In this document: positions 1-6,628 of the stretch, piece after piece | Layout of the letters: the number at the start of each line of letters is the position of its first letter | Position numbering within the stretch: position 1 is the first letter of the stretch | DNA from: Thermoflexales bacterium | GTDB lineage: Bacteria; Chloroflexota; Anaerolineae; B4-G1; SLSP01 | DNA: 6,675 bases | Assembly: GCA_007130345.1 (NCBI GenBank) | Contig: SLSP01000442.1 | Span: 1-6,675, forward strand | Direction of reading: 5' to 3' | The notes under the pieces: generated by a model | What the model saw: only the letters and a program-made list of their open reading frames with translations | Databases searched by the model: none | What the model was told of the DNA's origin: nothing | Made by a program: the position numbers and the translations under genes

Positions 1-45
1 CAGCCACGCTATGATCCCGCGTAAAATTCTGTTGCGGGCTTTCAT
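1..45 (-). CDS. Start of a divergent gene, product unknown (partial)
   Basis: Reading the minus strand leftward, an ATG at 45 opens MKARNRILRGIIAWL and runs off the window edge with no stop. A strong Shine-Dalgarno sequence, GGAGGAG, is the complement of 53-59 and ends about 7 bases before this ATG. A second in-frame ATG at 51 lies almost on top of the Shine-Dalgarno, so 45 is the better start. The basic N-terminus followed by a hydrophobic run would suit a signal peptide or membrane anchor, but only 15 residues are visible and no family can be named. A plausible promoter lies just upstream at 66-94. The call rests on start codon, ribosome binding site and promoter agreeing in position. Confidence 0.55.
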   Translation of the reverse strand, partial: MKARNRILRGIIAWL

Positions 46-65
46 TAACATTCTCCTCCGTACCT

Positions 66-94
66 ATTGTAACGCAGAGACACCAGTTAGGCAA
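66..94 (-). promoter_or_regulatory. Sigma70-like promoter for the divergent leftward gene
   Basis: On the minus strand, TTGCCT (complement of 89-94) and TACAAT (complement of 66-71) are separated by exactly 17 bases. Transcription would begin near position 59, giving a very short leader that starts close to the GGAGGAG ribosome binding site of the gene beginning at 45. The hexamers match the sigma70/SigA consensus at 4 of 6 and 5 of 6 positions. This is a prediction from hexamers and spacing alone. Confidence 0.45.
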
Positions 95-122
95 ATCAGG
101 CAACCCATCCCCCCCAACTTTT

Positions 123-151
123 TTGACTATCAATTTAGTTTAGGCTATACT
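123..151 (+). promoter_or_regulatory. Sigma70-like promoter for the three-gene cluster
   Basis: TTGACT at 123-128 and TATACT at 146-151 are separated by the ideal 17 bases, each matching the sigma70/SigA consensus at 5 of 6 positions. The region is locally AT-rich within otherwise GC-rich DNA. A transcript would start near 158, leaving a leader of about 115 bases before the ATG at 273. The opposite-facing promoter at 66-94 puts the two -35 boxes 28 bases apart, so a regulator bound between them could act on both directions. I saw no clear operator palindrome there. Confidence 0.62.
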
Positions 152-272
152 CTGCTCAAGCTGACATAGCATCCCTCGGTAACTATTAGGACGGCACGCA
201 ACAACAGCCCAATCATCAAGCGTCAGCATCACGGGGCTTTACACCATCCTGGCAGACCATAAGGATTTTCTT
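152..272 (+). other. Leader region of the cluster, no gene seen
   Basis: About 115 bases of predicted untranslated leader lie between the promoter and the first gene. It ends with AAGGA at 261-265, a Shine-Dalgarno sequence spaced 7 bases from the ATG at 273. I could not identify a riboswitch class, a convincing hairpin with a U-run, or a leader peptide. It is longer than needed for translation initiation alone, which leaves room for post-initiation control, but nothing in the sequence demonstrates it. Confidence 0.35.
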
Positions 273-3200
273 ATGCAAGTGACATTCTGGGGCACACGCG
301 GTTCGATCCCCACTCCTCTCAAGCCGAGAGAGGTGGAGGAAAAAATCTGCCGCGCTATCCTGAGACTACCCTCCACTATCGATATCCACAACATTGACGC
401 GGTGCGCGCCTATGTGCGCGACTTGCCGCCGTTACAACGCGGCACCGCCGGCGGCAACAGCCCCTGCATCGAAGTGCAGACCGAAGACCAGCTTATCATC
501 ATCGATTCAGGGTCCGGGATCCGCGACCTGGGCCAACGACTGATGCACGGGCCATGCGGCAAAGGCGAAGGCACCGTCCACATCCTCATCAGCCATCTGC
601 ATTGGGATCACATCCAGGGGTTCCCGATGTTCGCGCCGGCGTTTGTGCGCGGCAATCGCATCATCATCTGCGGCGCGCACGCCGACATCAAGAAAGCCTT
701 CGAGCTCCAGCAGAACCCTGTCAACTGGCCGGTGTCCCTCTCCTATATGAAAGCCTCCATCGAGTTTGTCCGCCTGGAAGTCGGAACGCCGTTCGTCATC
801 GGGCAAACGCGCGTCCATGTGATCAAGAACACCCATCCCGGCGACTCGTACAGTTACCGCGTCGAGGATCAGCACAGCGTGCTGGTCTATGCCAGCGACG
901 CCGAATACAAAGAACTGGACGATACCAGCGTCCAGCCGCACATCGACTTCTTCCGCAACGCCGACGCCCTGATCTTCGACACCCAATACACCCTGCGCCA
1001 GGCATGGCAGCGCGTCGACTGGGGGCACAGTTCGGCCATGATCGGCGTCGATTTCGCCCGCGTCTCCAACGTCAAACGCCTGATCCTCTTCCACCACGAC
1101 CCCGCCAGCTCCGATGAGGCCCTGGAAGAGATTCAGCAGACCGCGATGGCGTACCTCAATCACGACACCAGCCATCCTACCATCCAGGTCACTATCGCCT
1201 ATGAGGGGCTGGAAATAGACCTGACCCCGCCAGGTGCCATCGATATGCAGGTTACGGAAGAGGGCGACGCGGCCATTTTGACACCGGCCCAGGTCTTCGA
1301 CGAATTCGCCGTCGAAGAGATCGTGCGCAAGCTCCAGGAGGGCAGCGAGGAGCGCGTGCAATCCATCCTCGATCTGTCGAAGGTCGAGAACCTGACCACA
1401 GCCAGCCTCAAGGCCCTGGTCGCGCTGCGCCAGACACACTCCGGCGCCCCCATCGTCATCGCCGCGCCCTCAGAGAGCGTGCAGCAAGTCACCAACCTCT
1501 CCGGGTATCGGGACGGCTTTGCCATCTACCCCTCGGTCGATGACGCGCTGGCCGCCATCCGCGCCCGCGAAGCCGCGCAACTGCCCGGACAACTGCTGCT
1601 GCGCCGCTATCAAATCGAGAAACAAGTCGGCGAAAGTCAGATCAGCACCGTCTTGCAGGCCACCGATACGCGCACCAACCGCCCCGTCGCGCTCAAAATC
1701 CTCTCCCCGGCGTTCAGCAAAGAGACCCTCAACCACTTCATCGCGCAGGCACACGCCATCATTGCCCTGGATCACCCCAACATCGTCAAAGCCTTCGCGT
1801 GGGAACAGGAAGAGGGCCGCACCTTCAAAGTCGAGGAGTATATGACCGGCCCCACGCTAGAGGAACACCTGGAAACCCTCGGAGGGACACTGCCCGCCGA
1901 ACAGGCGATGGACATCGCGCTGGACATTACTTACGCGCTGGAATACGCGCACCGGCGCGGCGTCATTCACGGCGACCTCAAGCCCTCCAACATTTTCCTG
2001 ACCGCCACCGGCGCGCGGGTCAACGAATTTGGCCTGGGTCGCCTCTCAGAAGGGCACAATTTGCTGGATATGCCCCTACTCTATCTGAACGCGCCCTATC
2101 TGGCCCCGGAGCAGATTCTCGGACAACCCCTGGACGCCCGCACCGATCTGTACGCGCTTGGCGTGATCCTCTACCAACTGTTCACCGGCTGCTTGCCCTT
2201 CGCCGGCAGCGATGAGGAAGTCCTCCAGGCGCACTTGCGCAAGGCTCCCCGCCCTCCCCGCGAACTCGCACCCCATCTCTCACTCTCGCTGGAGCACCTG
2301 ATCCGCAAACTGCTGGCGAAGAATCCCAACGACCGGTACGCCAGCGCGCAACAGGCCCGCCGAATTTCCAGCAGCTTGCTGATTCACAATGAGGAACCGC
2401 ACCAACACGCCCCCCTGCTCGTCGGGCGGGCCGCTCAAGTCCAGGCACTCCGCGAGTGTTGGACCGACACACAGACCAGAAACGGGCAACTGGTCTTCAT
2501 CACCGGCGAGATCGGCGTGGGGAAGACCAGCCTGGCGCAGCAAGTGACCTCACAATGCCAGCCGCCAGTATTACTCAGCGCGCAAAGCCGCGAAATGACC
2601 GGCACGCCAGCCTACCAACTCTTCTCAGAAATCCTGCGCCTCTACTTCAACACCGTCCCGCCGGAGTTCGCCCAGGACGCCAGCCGCCAACTAATTGGCA
2701 ACTTCATCCACCTGATCCCCCAGGGCCACAAGATGCTGCCCGACATCTCACCCCCGTCGCCACTGGAGCCGGAACAAGAGCAGCTCCGCCTGATGAGCAG
2801 CATCACACAGTTCATCAAACAGGCCACGCGCGAGCGACCGTGGATGGTGATCCTGGACGATCTGCAATGGGCCGATGACAACAGCCTCGAACTGCTGCAC
2901 CATCTGGGACGCCACTTACCCGGTATGGCCCTGATGCTCGTCGGCATCTACCGCGAGGACGACCTGGGGCCAGACCATCCGCTGCGCGAGACCCTCCGCG
3001 ACCTGAGCGCGCACCCCGGCTATCTCCACATCCCCCTCACGCGCCTGGATGAGGAAGGCGTCGCGCACATCTTGACCCAATTCTTGCAACAACCGCCGCC
3101 CGCGACCCTTAGCCGCTGTATCTACGAGCAGACGGACGGCAATCCCTTCTATGTGGAAGAGGTCATCCAGGCCCTGATCGAAGAAGGCCAAATCCGCTTG

Positions 3201-5261
3201 CAAGGCGGCCAGTGGTACTTCCCAGACATCACCGAAATCCGCCTGCCACCAAGCGTGCGCGAGGCGGTCTGGGCGCGGATCGGCCAACTCAGCCCCGACA
3301 CACAAGCCCTACTGCGACAAGCTGCGGTGCTCGGACAGACCTTCAAGTTCGCCGATCTGCGCGAGATGAGCGGTCTCTCAGAGTGGCAACTCCTCGAACA
3401 CCTCGATCTGGCGATGGCCCGGCAGCTTATCCAGGAGATGCCCGGCGATATGGCCTTGCGCTTCCGCCATACCGAAATCCGCCACGTCCTCTACAGCGAC
3501 CTCGGCCCGCTACGGCGGCGGATGTTACATCGCCAGGCCGGGCTGGCCCTGGAAAAGCGCGCCGCGACGCCCTTTGAAAACAACGCCGCGGAGTTGGCCT
3601 ATCACTTCGGCGAAGCCGGCGAGCTTGAGAAAGCACTGCATCACAGCATGGCTGCCGCGAGCCAGGCGCAACACGCCTACGCCAACACCTCCGCGTTAAT
3701 GTGGTACCAGCGCGCGCTGGGCTATCTCCACGCGCTGGATGCGGACATCAAACCCCGGATGCGTCAGCAACACCTAGCCGCGCATCAGGCCCTCGGCCAG
3801 GTTATGACGCTAATGGGCCAATACGACGACGCCCTGCAACATTACGCCCAGGCCCGCGATCTGCTAGGCACACGCATCGCGCCGGGCACATCCAGCCGCC
3901 AATATGCCCACCTGTGCGCCCAAACCGCGCACATCCACGAAAAGCGCGGCGAATATGCGGAGGCGTTGGACTGGTTACAACGCGGCATCCGCCACCTGGA
4001 TACCGAGCAGCCCACCCTCGAACAGGCGCGTATCTACATCGCCACCGGGCGCGTCCGTCTCAGCCTGGGCGAAGGGGACGCGGCCAAAGCCGCGCTGGGC
4101 CAGGCCCGCGCCCTCGCCCGCAGCGCGCAGAATCGCGCCAGCAGCCGCGAGGCCATCCCCCTCGCAGAGGTGCGCCGCGTCGAGGCCGACAGTCTCCGCG
4201 CGCTAGGCGATGTGGCGCGTTACTACCTCAGCCACGCCGAAGCCCGCGCCTATTATGAGCAGGCGTTCCAGCTCTTCCAGGAGATCGGGGAGCGGCAGGG
4301 CGCGGGAGGCGTCCTCAAGGCACTGGGCAACCTGTGTCTCGATCTGGGAGATGACAAAAGCGCCCACGCCCACTATCGCCAAGCCCTCGAGCACAGCCGC
4401 GCCATCGGCAACTGGCCCGAAGAGGGGCTGATTCTCAACAACCTGGGCGTGGTAGCGCGCCGTCAGGGGGATCACCAGCAAGCCCTGGAGTGTTACGAGC
4501 AGGCGCTACACATCCTGTGCGAAGTCGGCAACCGCCAGGGAGAGAGCCTCGCGCTCGGCAACCTGGGCTTCGCGCTCTATTGCCAGGGCAAATACGCCGA
4601 AGCGCGCGCTTTCTACGCGGAGGCGCTCCAGATCAACCGCGCCAACGGCTATCGCCGCGCCGAAACCAGCGTACTCATCAATCTGACCACGCTCCACAAC
4701 AGCCTGGGGCAATATCAACTGGCACATGAATACGGCCAACAAGCCCTCGACCTAGCCACCGCTATCGAAAGCTGCCACAAGCAGAGTTCGGCCCATATCG
4801 GCATCGGGCACGCGCTCACCGCGATGGAGCGCTATCCCGCCGCGCGCACAGCCTACGAGGCCGCCCTGGCGCTCTGGCCCGCCGAGCAGCAAGGCGACGG
4901 GGCCGTCGAAGCGTGGGCCGGCCTGGCACGCCTGGCGCTGGCTCAGGGCCACTCCGCAGACGCCCTCGCTTACGTCGAGCGCATCCTCGCGTATCTGGAA
5001 TCGGGCGGCTCCCTCACACACACCGAAGATCCCTTCCAGGTATATCTGACCTGCTATCACATCTTACAGGCCCATCAAGACGACCGCGCCACCGCGATGT
5101 TACGCACCGCCTACGCCACGTTGCAGACCGTCGCAACGCACATCGATAACGATAGCACGCGCCGCACTTTCCTGGAAAATGTTCCCACCCACCGCGAGAT
5201 TGTAAACCAATACGCCGCCCCTTCCGACACAACTGAGACAACTGAGACAACTGAAACATAA
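273..5261 (+). CDS. MBL-fold hydrolase / STAS-like / degenerate kinase / AAA ATPase / TPR fusion protein
   Basis: A 1662-residue, probably cytoplasmic signalling protein with no signal peptide or membrane span. Residues 1-320 are an MBL-fold hydrolase: GTRGSIPTP at the N-terminus, ligand motif H108-x-H110-x-D112-H113, H188, D209, and later WGHSS (H252) and FHHD (H274-H275), resembling tRNase Z/phosphodiesterase-type enzymes. Residues about 325-435 look STAS-like (DLSKVENL at 367-374). Residues 446-702 form a Pkn-type kinase fold with K475, H566-G567-D568, K570, N573, APE ending at E613 and D625. Its P-loop is eroded (G453, S455, S458), the alpha-C Glu is Q492 and DFG reads E585-F-G. Residues about 715-980 are an AAA_16/STAND-type ATPase with Walker A G745-EIGVGKT752, Walker B ILDD (D862, D863) and TDGNPF near 954-959. 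A helical/winged-helix part follows from about 991, then TPRs from about 1105 to 1640. The kinase-ATPase-TPR order recalls PknK/MalT-like proteins, but no C-terminal LuxR helix-turn-helix is present. AAGGA at 261-265 supports the start. Substrates and output are unknown. Domain assignments are firm for MBL, kinase fold, ATPase and TPR, and moderate for STAS. Confidence 0.95.
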   Translation: MQVTFWGTRGSIPTPLKPREVEEKICRAILRLPSTIDIHNIDAVRAYVRDLPPLQRGTAGGNSPCIEVQTEDQLIIIDSGSGIRDLGQRLMHGPCGKGEGTVHILISHLHWDHIQGFPMFAPAFVRGNRIIICGAHADIKKAFELQQNPVNWPVSLSYMKASIEFVRLEVGTPFVIGQTRVHVIKNTHPGDSYSYRVEDQHSVLVYASDAEYKELDDTSVQPHIDFFRNADALIFDTQYTLRQAWQRVDWGHSSAMIGVDFARVSNVKRLILFHHDPASSDEALEEIQQTAMAYLNHDTSHPTIQVTIAYEGLEIDLTPPGAIDMQVTEEGDAAILTPAQVFDEFAVEEIVRKLQEGSEERVQSILDLSKVENLTTASLKALVALRQTHSGAPIVIAAPSESVQQVTNLSGYRDGFAIYPSVDDALAAIRAREAAQLPGQLLLRRYQIEKQVGESQISTVLQATDTRTNRPVALKILSPAFSKETLNHFIAQAHAIIALDHPNIVKAFAWEQEEGRTFKVEEYMTGPTLEEHLETLGGTLPAEQAMDIALDITYALEYAHRRGVIHGDLKPSNIFLTATGARVNEFGLGRLSEGHNLLDMPLLYLNAPYLAPEQILGQPLDARTDLYALGVILYQLFTGCLPFAGSDEEVLQAHLRKAPRPPRELAPHLSLSLEHLIRKLLAKNPNDRYASAQQARRISSSLLIHNEEPHQHAPLLVGRAAQVQALRECWTDTQTRNGQLVFITGEIGVGKTSLAQQVTSQCQPPVLLSAQSREMTGTPAYQLFSEILRLYFNTVPPEFAQDASRQLIGNFIHLIPQGHKMLPDISPPSPLEPEQEQLRLMSSITQFIKQATRERPWMVILDDLQWADDNSLELLHHLGRHLPGMALMLVGIYREDDLGPDHPLRETLRDLSAHPGYLHIPLTRLDEEGVAHILTQFLQQPPPATLSRCIYEQTDGNPFYVEEVIQALIEEGQIRLQGGQWYFPDITEIRLPPSVREAVWARIGQLSPDTQALLRQAAVLGQTFKFADLREMSGLSEWQLLEHLDLAMARQLIQEMPGDMALRFRHTEIRHVLYSDLGPLRRRMLHRQAGLALEKRAATPFENNAAELAYHFGEAGELEKALHHSMAAASQAQHAYANTSALMWYQRALGYLHALDADIKPRMRQQHLAAHQALGQVMTLMGQYDDALQHYAQARDLLGTRIAPGTSSRQYAHLCAQTAHIHEKRGEYAEALDWLQRGIRHLDTEQPTLEQARIYIATGRVRLSLGEGDAAKAALGQARALARSAQNRASSREAIPLAEVRRVEADSLRALGDVARYYLSHAEARAYYEQAFQLFQEIGERQGAGGVLKALGNLCLDLGDDKSAHAHYRQALEHSRAIGNWPEEGLILNNLGVVARRQGDHQQALECYEQALHILCEVGNRQGESLALGNLGFALYCQGKYAEARAFYAEALQINRANGYRRAETSVLINLTTLHNSLGQYQLAHEYGQQALDLATAIESCHKQSSAHIGIGHALTAMERYPAARTAYEAALALWPAEQQGDGAVEAWAGLARLALAQGHSADALAYVERILAYLESGGSLTHTEDPFQVYLTCYHILQAHQDDRATAMLRTAYATLQTVATHIDNDSTRRTFLENVPTHREIVNQYAAPSDTTETTETTET
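4203..4919 (+). repeat. TPR units in an exact 120-base register within the fusion protein
   Basis: The LG of the first TPR helix recurs at equivalent positions: G1312, G1352, G1392, G1432, T1472 (position taken by Thr) and G1512, which is a constant 40-residue (120-base) step. The next unit follows after 38 residues (G1550). Units share the pattern of a small residue, then GD/GK/GQ, then a Y-x-x-AL segment, for example YEQALHIL and YAEALQIN. The 40-residue step is longer than the classical 34-residue TPR and is typical of the TPR_12-type repeats found in large signalling ATPases. The array would form a superhelical protein-binding surface. Less regular TPR-like helices precede it from about residue 1105. 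Confidence 0.85.
5229..5255 (+). repeat. Three tandem 9-base units at the 3' end of the fusion gene
   Basis: ACAACTGAG occurs at 5229-5237 and 5238-5246, followed by ACAACTGAA at 5247-5255, then ACA and the TAA stop. In frame this encodes Thr-Thr-Glu three times plus a final Thr, an acidic, hydroxyl-rich and probably disordered tail. Because the unit is a multiple of three, copy-number change would alter tail length without breaking the frame. Confidence 0.9.
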
Positions 5262-5271
5262 ACGAGGCCCT

Positions 5272-6105
5272 ATGTTCCAAGAATTCACCACCCCGGCATT
5301 AACCAAAGTCATTGACGACAACCTCATCGAGAAATCTCTGAGTTTCGCGCGCTTTTTCGGCGGCGAAATCCACGGCCCCAACCCGCGCTGGTTTATCACC
5401 GGCCCGCAAATGCCCACCAACAACGGCGTCGTGCAGGCCACCTTCGCCCCCGATGAGATCGACCGGCAGATTACGGCCATCTGCAAAACGTTCCGGGCAC
5501 ACGCGCTCCCCGTTACCTGGTGGGTGGGGCCAAATTCCCGGCCCGCCAATCTGGGGCAACCCCTCCAACGGCACGGGTTCACCCATAACCGCGATATGAT
5601 CGGTATGGCAATGGATTTACACGCCCTCCACATCCCGGCAGCGTCCCAGGACATCACCCGCAACCTGAAGCTACAGCACGTCGCAGATCGCCACACCCTC
5701 GCGCAATGGTACGAAATCGTGACCCAGTGTTTCCCCATCTCCTATAACCCCACGTACCTCAACGCCCTGGCGGACATCAGCTTGCGCCCCAGCGCGGACT
5801 GGTGGCACTATATCGGCACCCTCGACGGCGACGTGGTGACGTGTAGCTCGCTCTTCCTGGGGGCTGGCGTCGCCGGCCTCTACAACCTGGGCGTCCGGCC
5901 CCAAATCCGCCATCAGGGTCTCGGTGCCGTTATGACCATCAAGACCTACCACGCGGCCCGCGACGCGGGGTATCGCGTCGGGACGTTGCAAACGACCTAC
6001 CCCAACGCCATGCGAATGTACCATCGCATGGGCTTCGAGGTCTACTGCAAAATCGGCATTTACCGCTATAATCCCCAAGCCCATCCGCACGACGACGCGG
6101 CCTAA
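5272..6105 (+). CDS. GNAT-family N-acetyltransferase, two-part architecture
   Basis: A 277-residue protein whose C-terminal half is a GNAT acetyltransferase, expected to transfer the acetyl group of acetyl-CoA to an amine. The acetyl-CoA pyrophosphate loop is visible as R213-H-Q-G216-L-G218 after the beta-strand AGLYNLGV. The closing motif has N245, Y250 and MGFE at 253-256. The N-terminal half carries W83-W-V-G-P87-N-S-R-P and ends in HGF (101-103), a pattern of the degenerate partner domain in tandem-GNAT proteins. At roughly twice a minimal GNAT domain, the length fits that reading. The gene begins 10 bases after the preceding stop, with GAGG at 5264-5267 only 4 bases from the ATG, so it is probably translated from the same message. 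The substrate cannot be told from sequence: small molecule, antibiotic, peptide and protein N-terminus are all open. Confidence 0.93.
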   Translation: MFQEFTTPALTKVIDDNLIEKSLSFARFFGGEIHGPNPRWFITGPQMPTNNGVVQATFAPDEIDRQITAICKTFRAHALPVTWWVGPNSRPANLGQPLQRHGFTHNRDMIGMAMDLHALHIPAASQDITRNLKLQHVADRHTLAQWYEIVTQCFPISYNPTYLNALADISLRPSADWWHYIGTLDGDVVTCSSLFLGAGVAGLYNLGVRPQIRHQGLGAVMTIKTYHAARDAGYRVGTLQTTYPNAMRMYHRMGFEVYCKIGIYRYNPQAHPHDDAA

Positions 6106-6129
6106 CCAACACAGCCAGGGAGATCTGCT

Positions 6130-6579
6130 ATGACGTTACTGATAAACAGCCTCATTGTGATGACCACCGCAGTGCTTATGGAAGGTGTCGCCTATCTGCT
6201 GCACAAATACGTGATGCACGGCTTCCTCTGGATACTTCACGAAGATCACCACCGCCCCACGGGCCGCGGATGGCAGAAAAACGACGCCTTCTCCGTCTTC
6301 TTCGCCCTTCTCTCGATGCTGCTGATTATCGGCGGATCGCAGCGCCAATGGTGGCCGCTGGTCTCGGTGGGCATCGGCATGGCGATCTATGGCGTGGGAT
6401 ACACCCTCTTCCACGAGATCATGTTCCACCGCCGCCTCGCCAAAATTCGGTATCGCCCCCGCCACCCTTACTTGCGACGCATCGTGCGCGCCCACCGCGA
6501 GCACCACCGTCACACCGGCCAGAAAGACGCCACCTCGTTCAGCTTCCTCTACGCGCCGGCCCGATTCAAAGTAAGTTGA
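6130..6579 (+). CDS. crtZ: Beta-carotene 3-hydroxylase (CrtZ-type di-iron membrane hydroxylase)
   Basis: A 149-residue membrane enzyme of the fatty acid hydroxylase/sterol desaturase superfamily that would hydroxylate carotenoid beta-rings at C3, forming zeaxanthin from beta-carotene. All four histidine clusters that bind the di-iron centre are present: H25xxxxH30, H37xxH40-H41, H95xxxxH100 and H122xxH125-H126. Hydrophobic stretches at about 3-24, 54-69 and 76-94 would be the membrane segments. The HKYVMHGFLW and HEDHHRP stretches look like the short CrtZ form common in Bacteroidota and some other phyla (from memory, not searched). Length is at the low end of the family but the fold appears complete. 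AGGGAG at 6117-6122, 7 bases before the ATG, supports the start. It sits 24 bases after the acetyltransferase in the same direction, suggesting co-transcription. No other carotenoid gene is visible here. Activity on other ring carotenoids is possible. Confidence 0.93.
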   Translation: MTLLINSLIVMTTAVLMEGVAYLLHKYVMHGFLWILHEDHHRPTGRGWQKNDAFSVFFALLSMLLIIGGSQRQWWPLVSVGIGMAIYGVGYTLFHEIMFHRRLAKIRYRPRHPYLRRIVRAHREHHRHTGQKDATSFSFLYAPARFKVS

Positions 6580-6598
6580 GCGGGCCTTGCCAAATGGA

Positions 6599-6627
6599 TA
6601 GTGTTTTACCCCCCTCCAGGGTATAAT
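6599..6627 (+). promoter_or_regulatory. Possible promoter at the right edge (perfect -10, poor -35)
   Basis: TATAAT at 6622-6627 is a perfect -10 hexamer, but the hexamer 17 bases upstream (6599-6604, TAGTGT) is a weak -35 match. TTGCCA at 6587-6592 is a better hexamer but sits 29 bases away, too far to pair. The box overlaps the best start codon of the following frame, so promoter use and translation from 6626/6629 exclude each other on one transcript, though an upstream read-through message could still use that start. TACCC at 6607-6611 can pair with GGGTA at 6619-6623, a 5-base stem that would cover the AGGG ribosome binding site. Confidence 0.3.
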
Positions 6628-6628
6628 G

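Noticed and set aside
156..230. Imperfect direct repeat TCAAGC...AGCATC at 156-173 and 216-230
   Set aside because: Only two six-base blocks match, with different spacing, which is easily chance in a 120-base leader.
554..1117. Plus-strand frame of 187 codons overlapping the fusion gene
   Set aside because: Its translation is Arg/His/Pro-rich low-complexity typical of an out-of-frame reading of GC-rich coding DNA, and the real frame there carries the HxHxDH hydrolase motif.
507..1439. Long open frame of 310 codons on the minus strand
   Set aside because: It lies wholly opposite the MBL/STAS part of the fusion gene, shows no recognisable family, and is the expected mirror of a GC-rich gene with strong third-position bias.
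3701..4258. Plus-strand frame of 185 codons inside the TPR region
   Set aside because: Arg/Pro/Ala-rich with no domain, and the TPR frame over the same bases is clearly coding.
4203..4919. CRISPR-like or other DNA-level repeat array
   Set aside because: The 120-base periodicity is protein-level TPR phase in a coding frame, with no short identical repeats separated by unique spacers.
5100..5738. Minus-strand frame of 212 codons across the fusion/acetyltransferase junction
   Set aside because: It spans two real genes on the other strand and has no ribosome binding site or family resemblance.
6580..6628. Terminator after the carotenoid hydroxylase
   Set aside because: The only hairpin is a 5-base stem (6607-6611 with 6619-6623) without a following U-run, so no intrinsic terminator can be supported.
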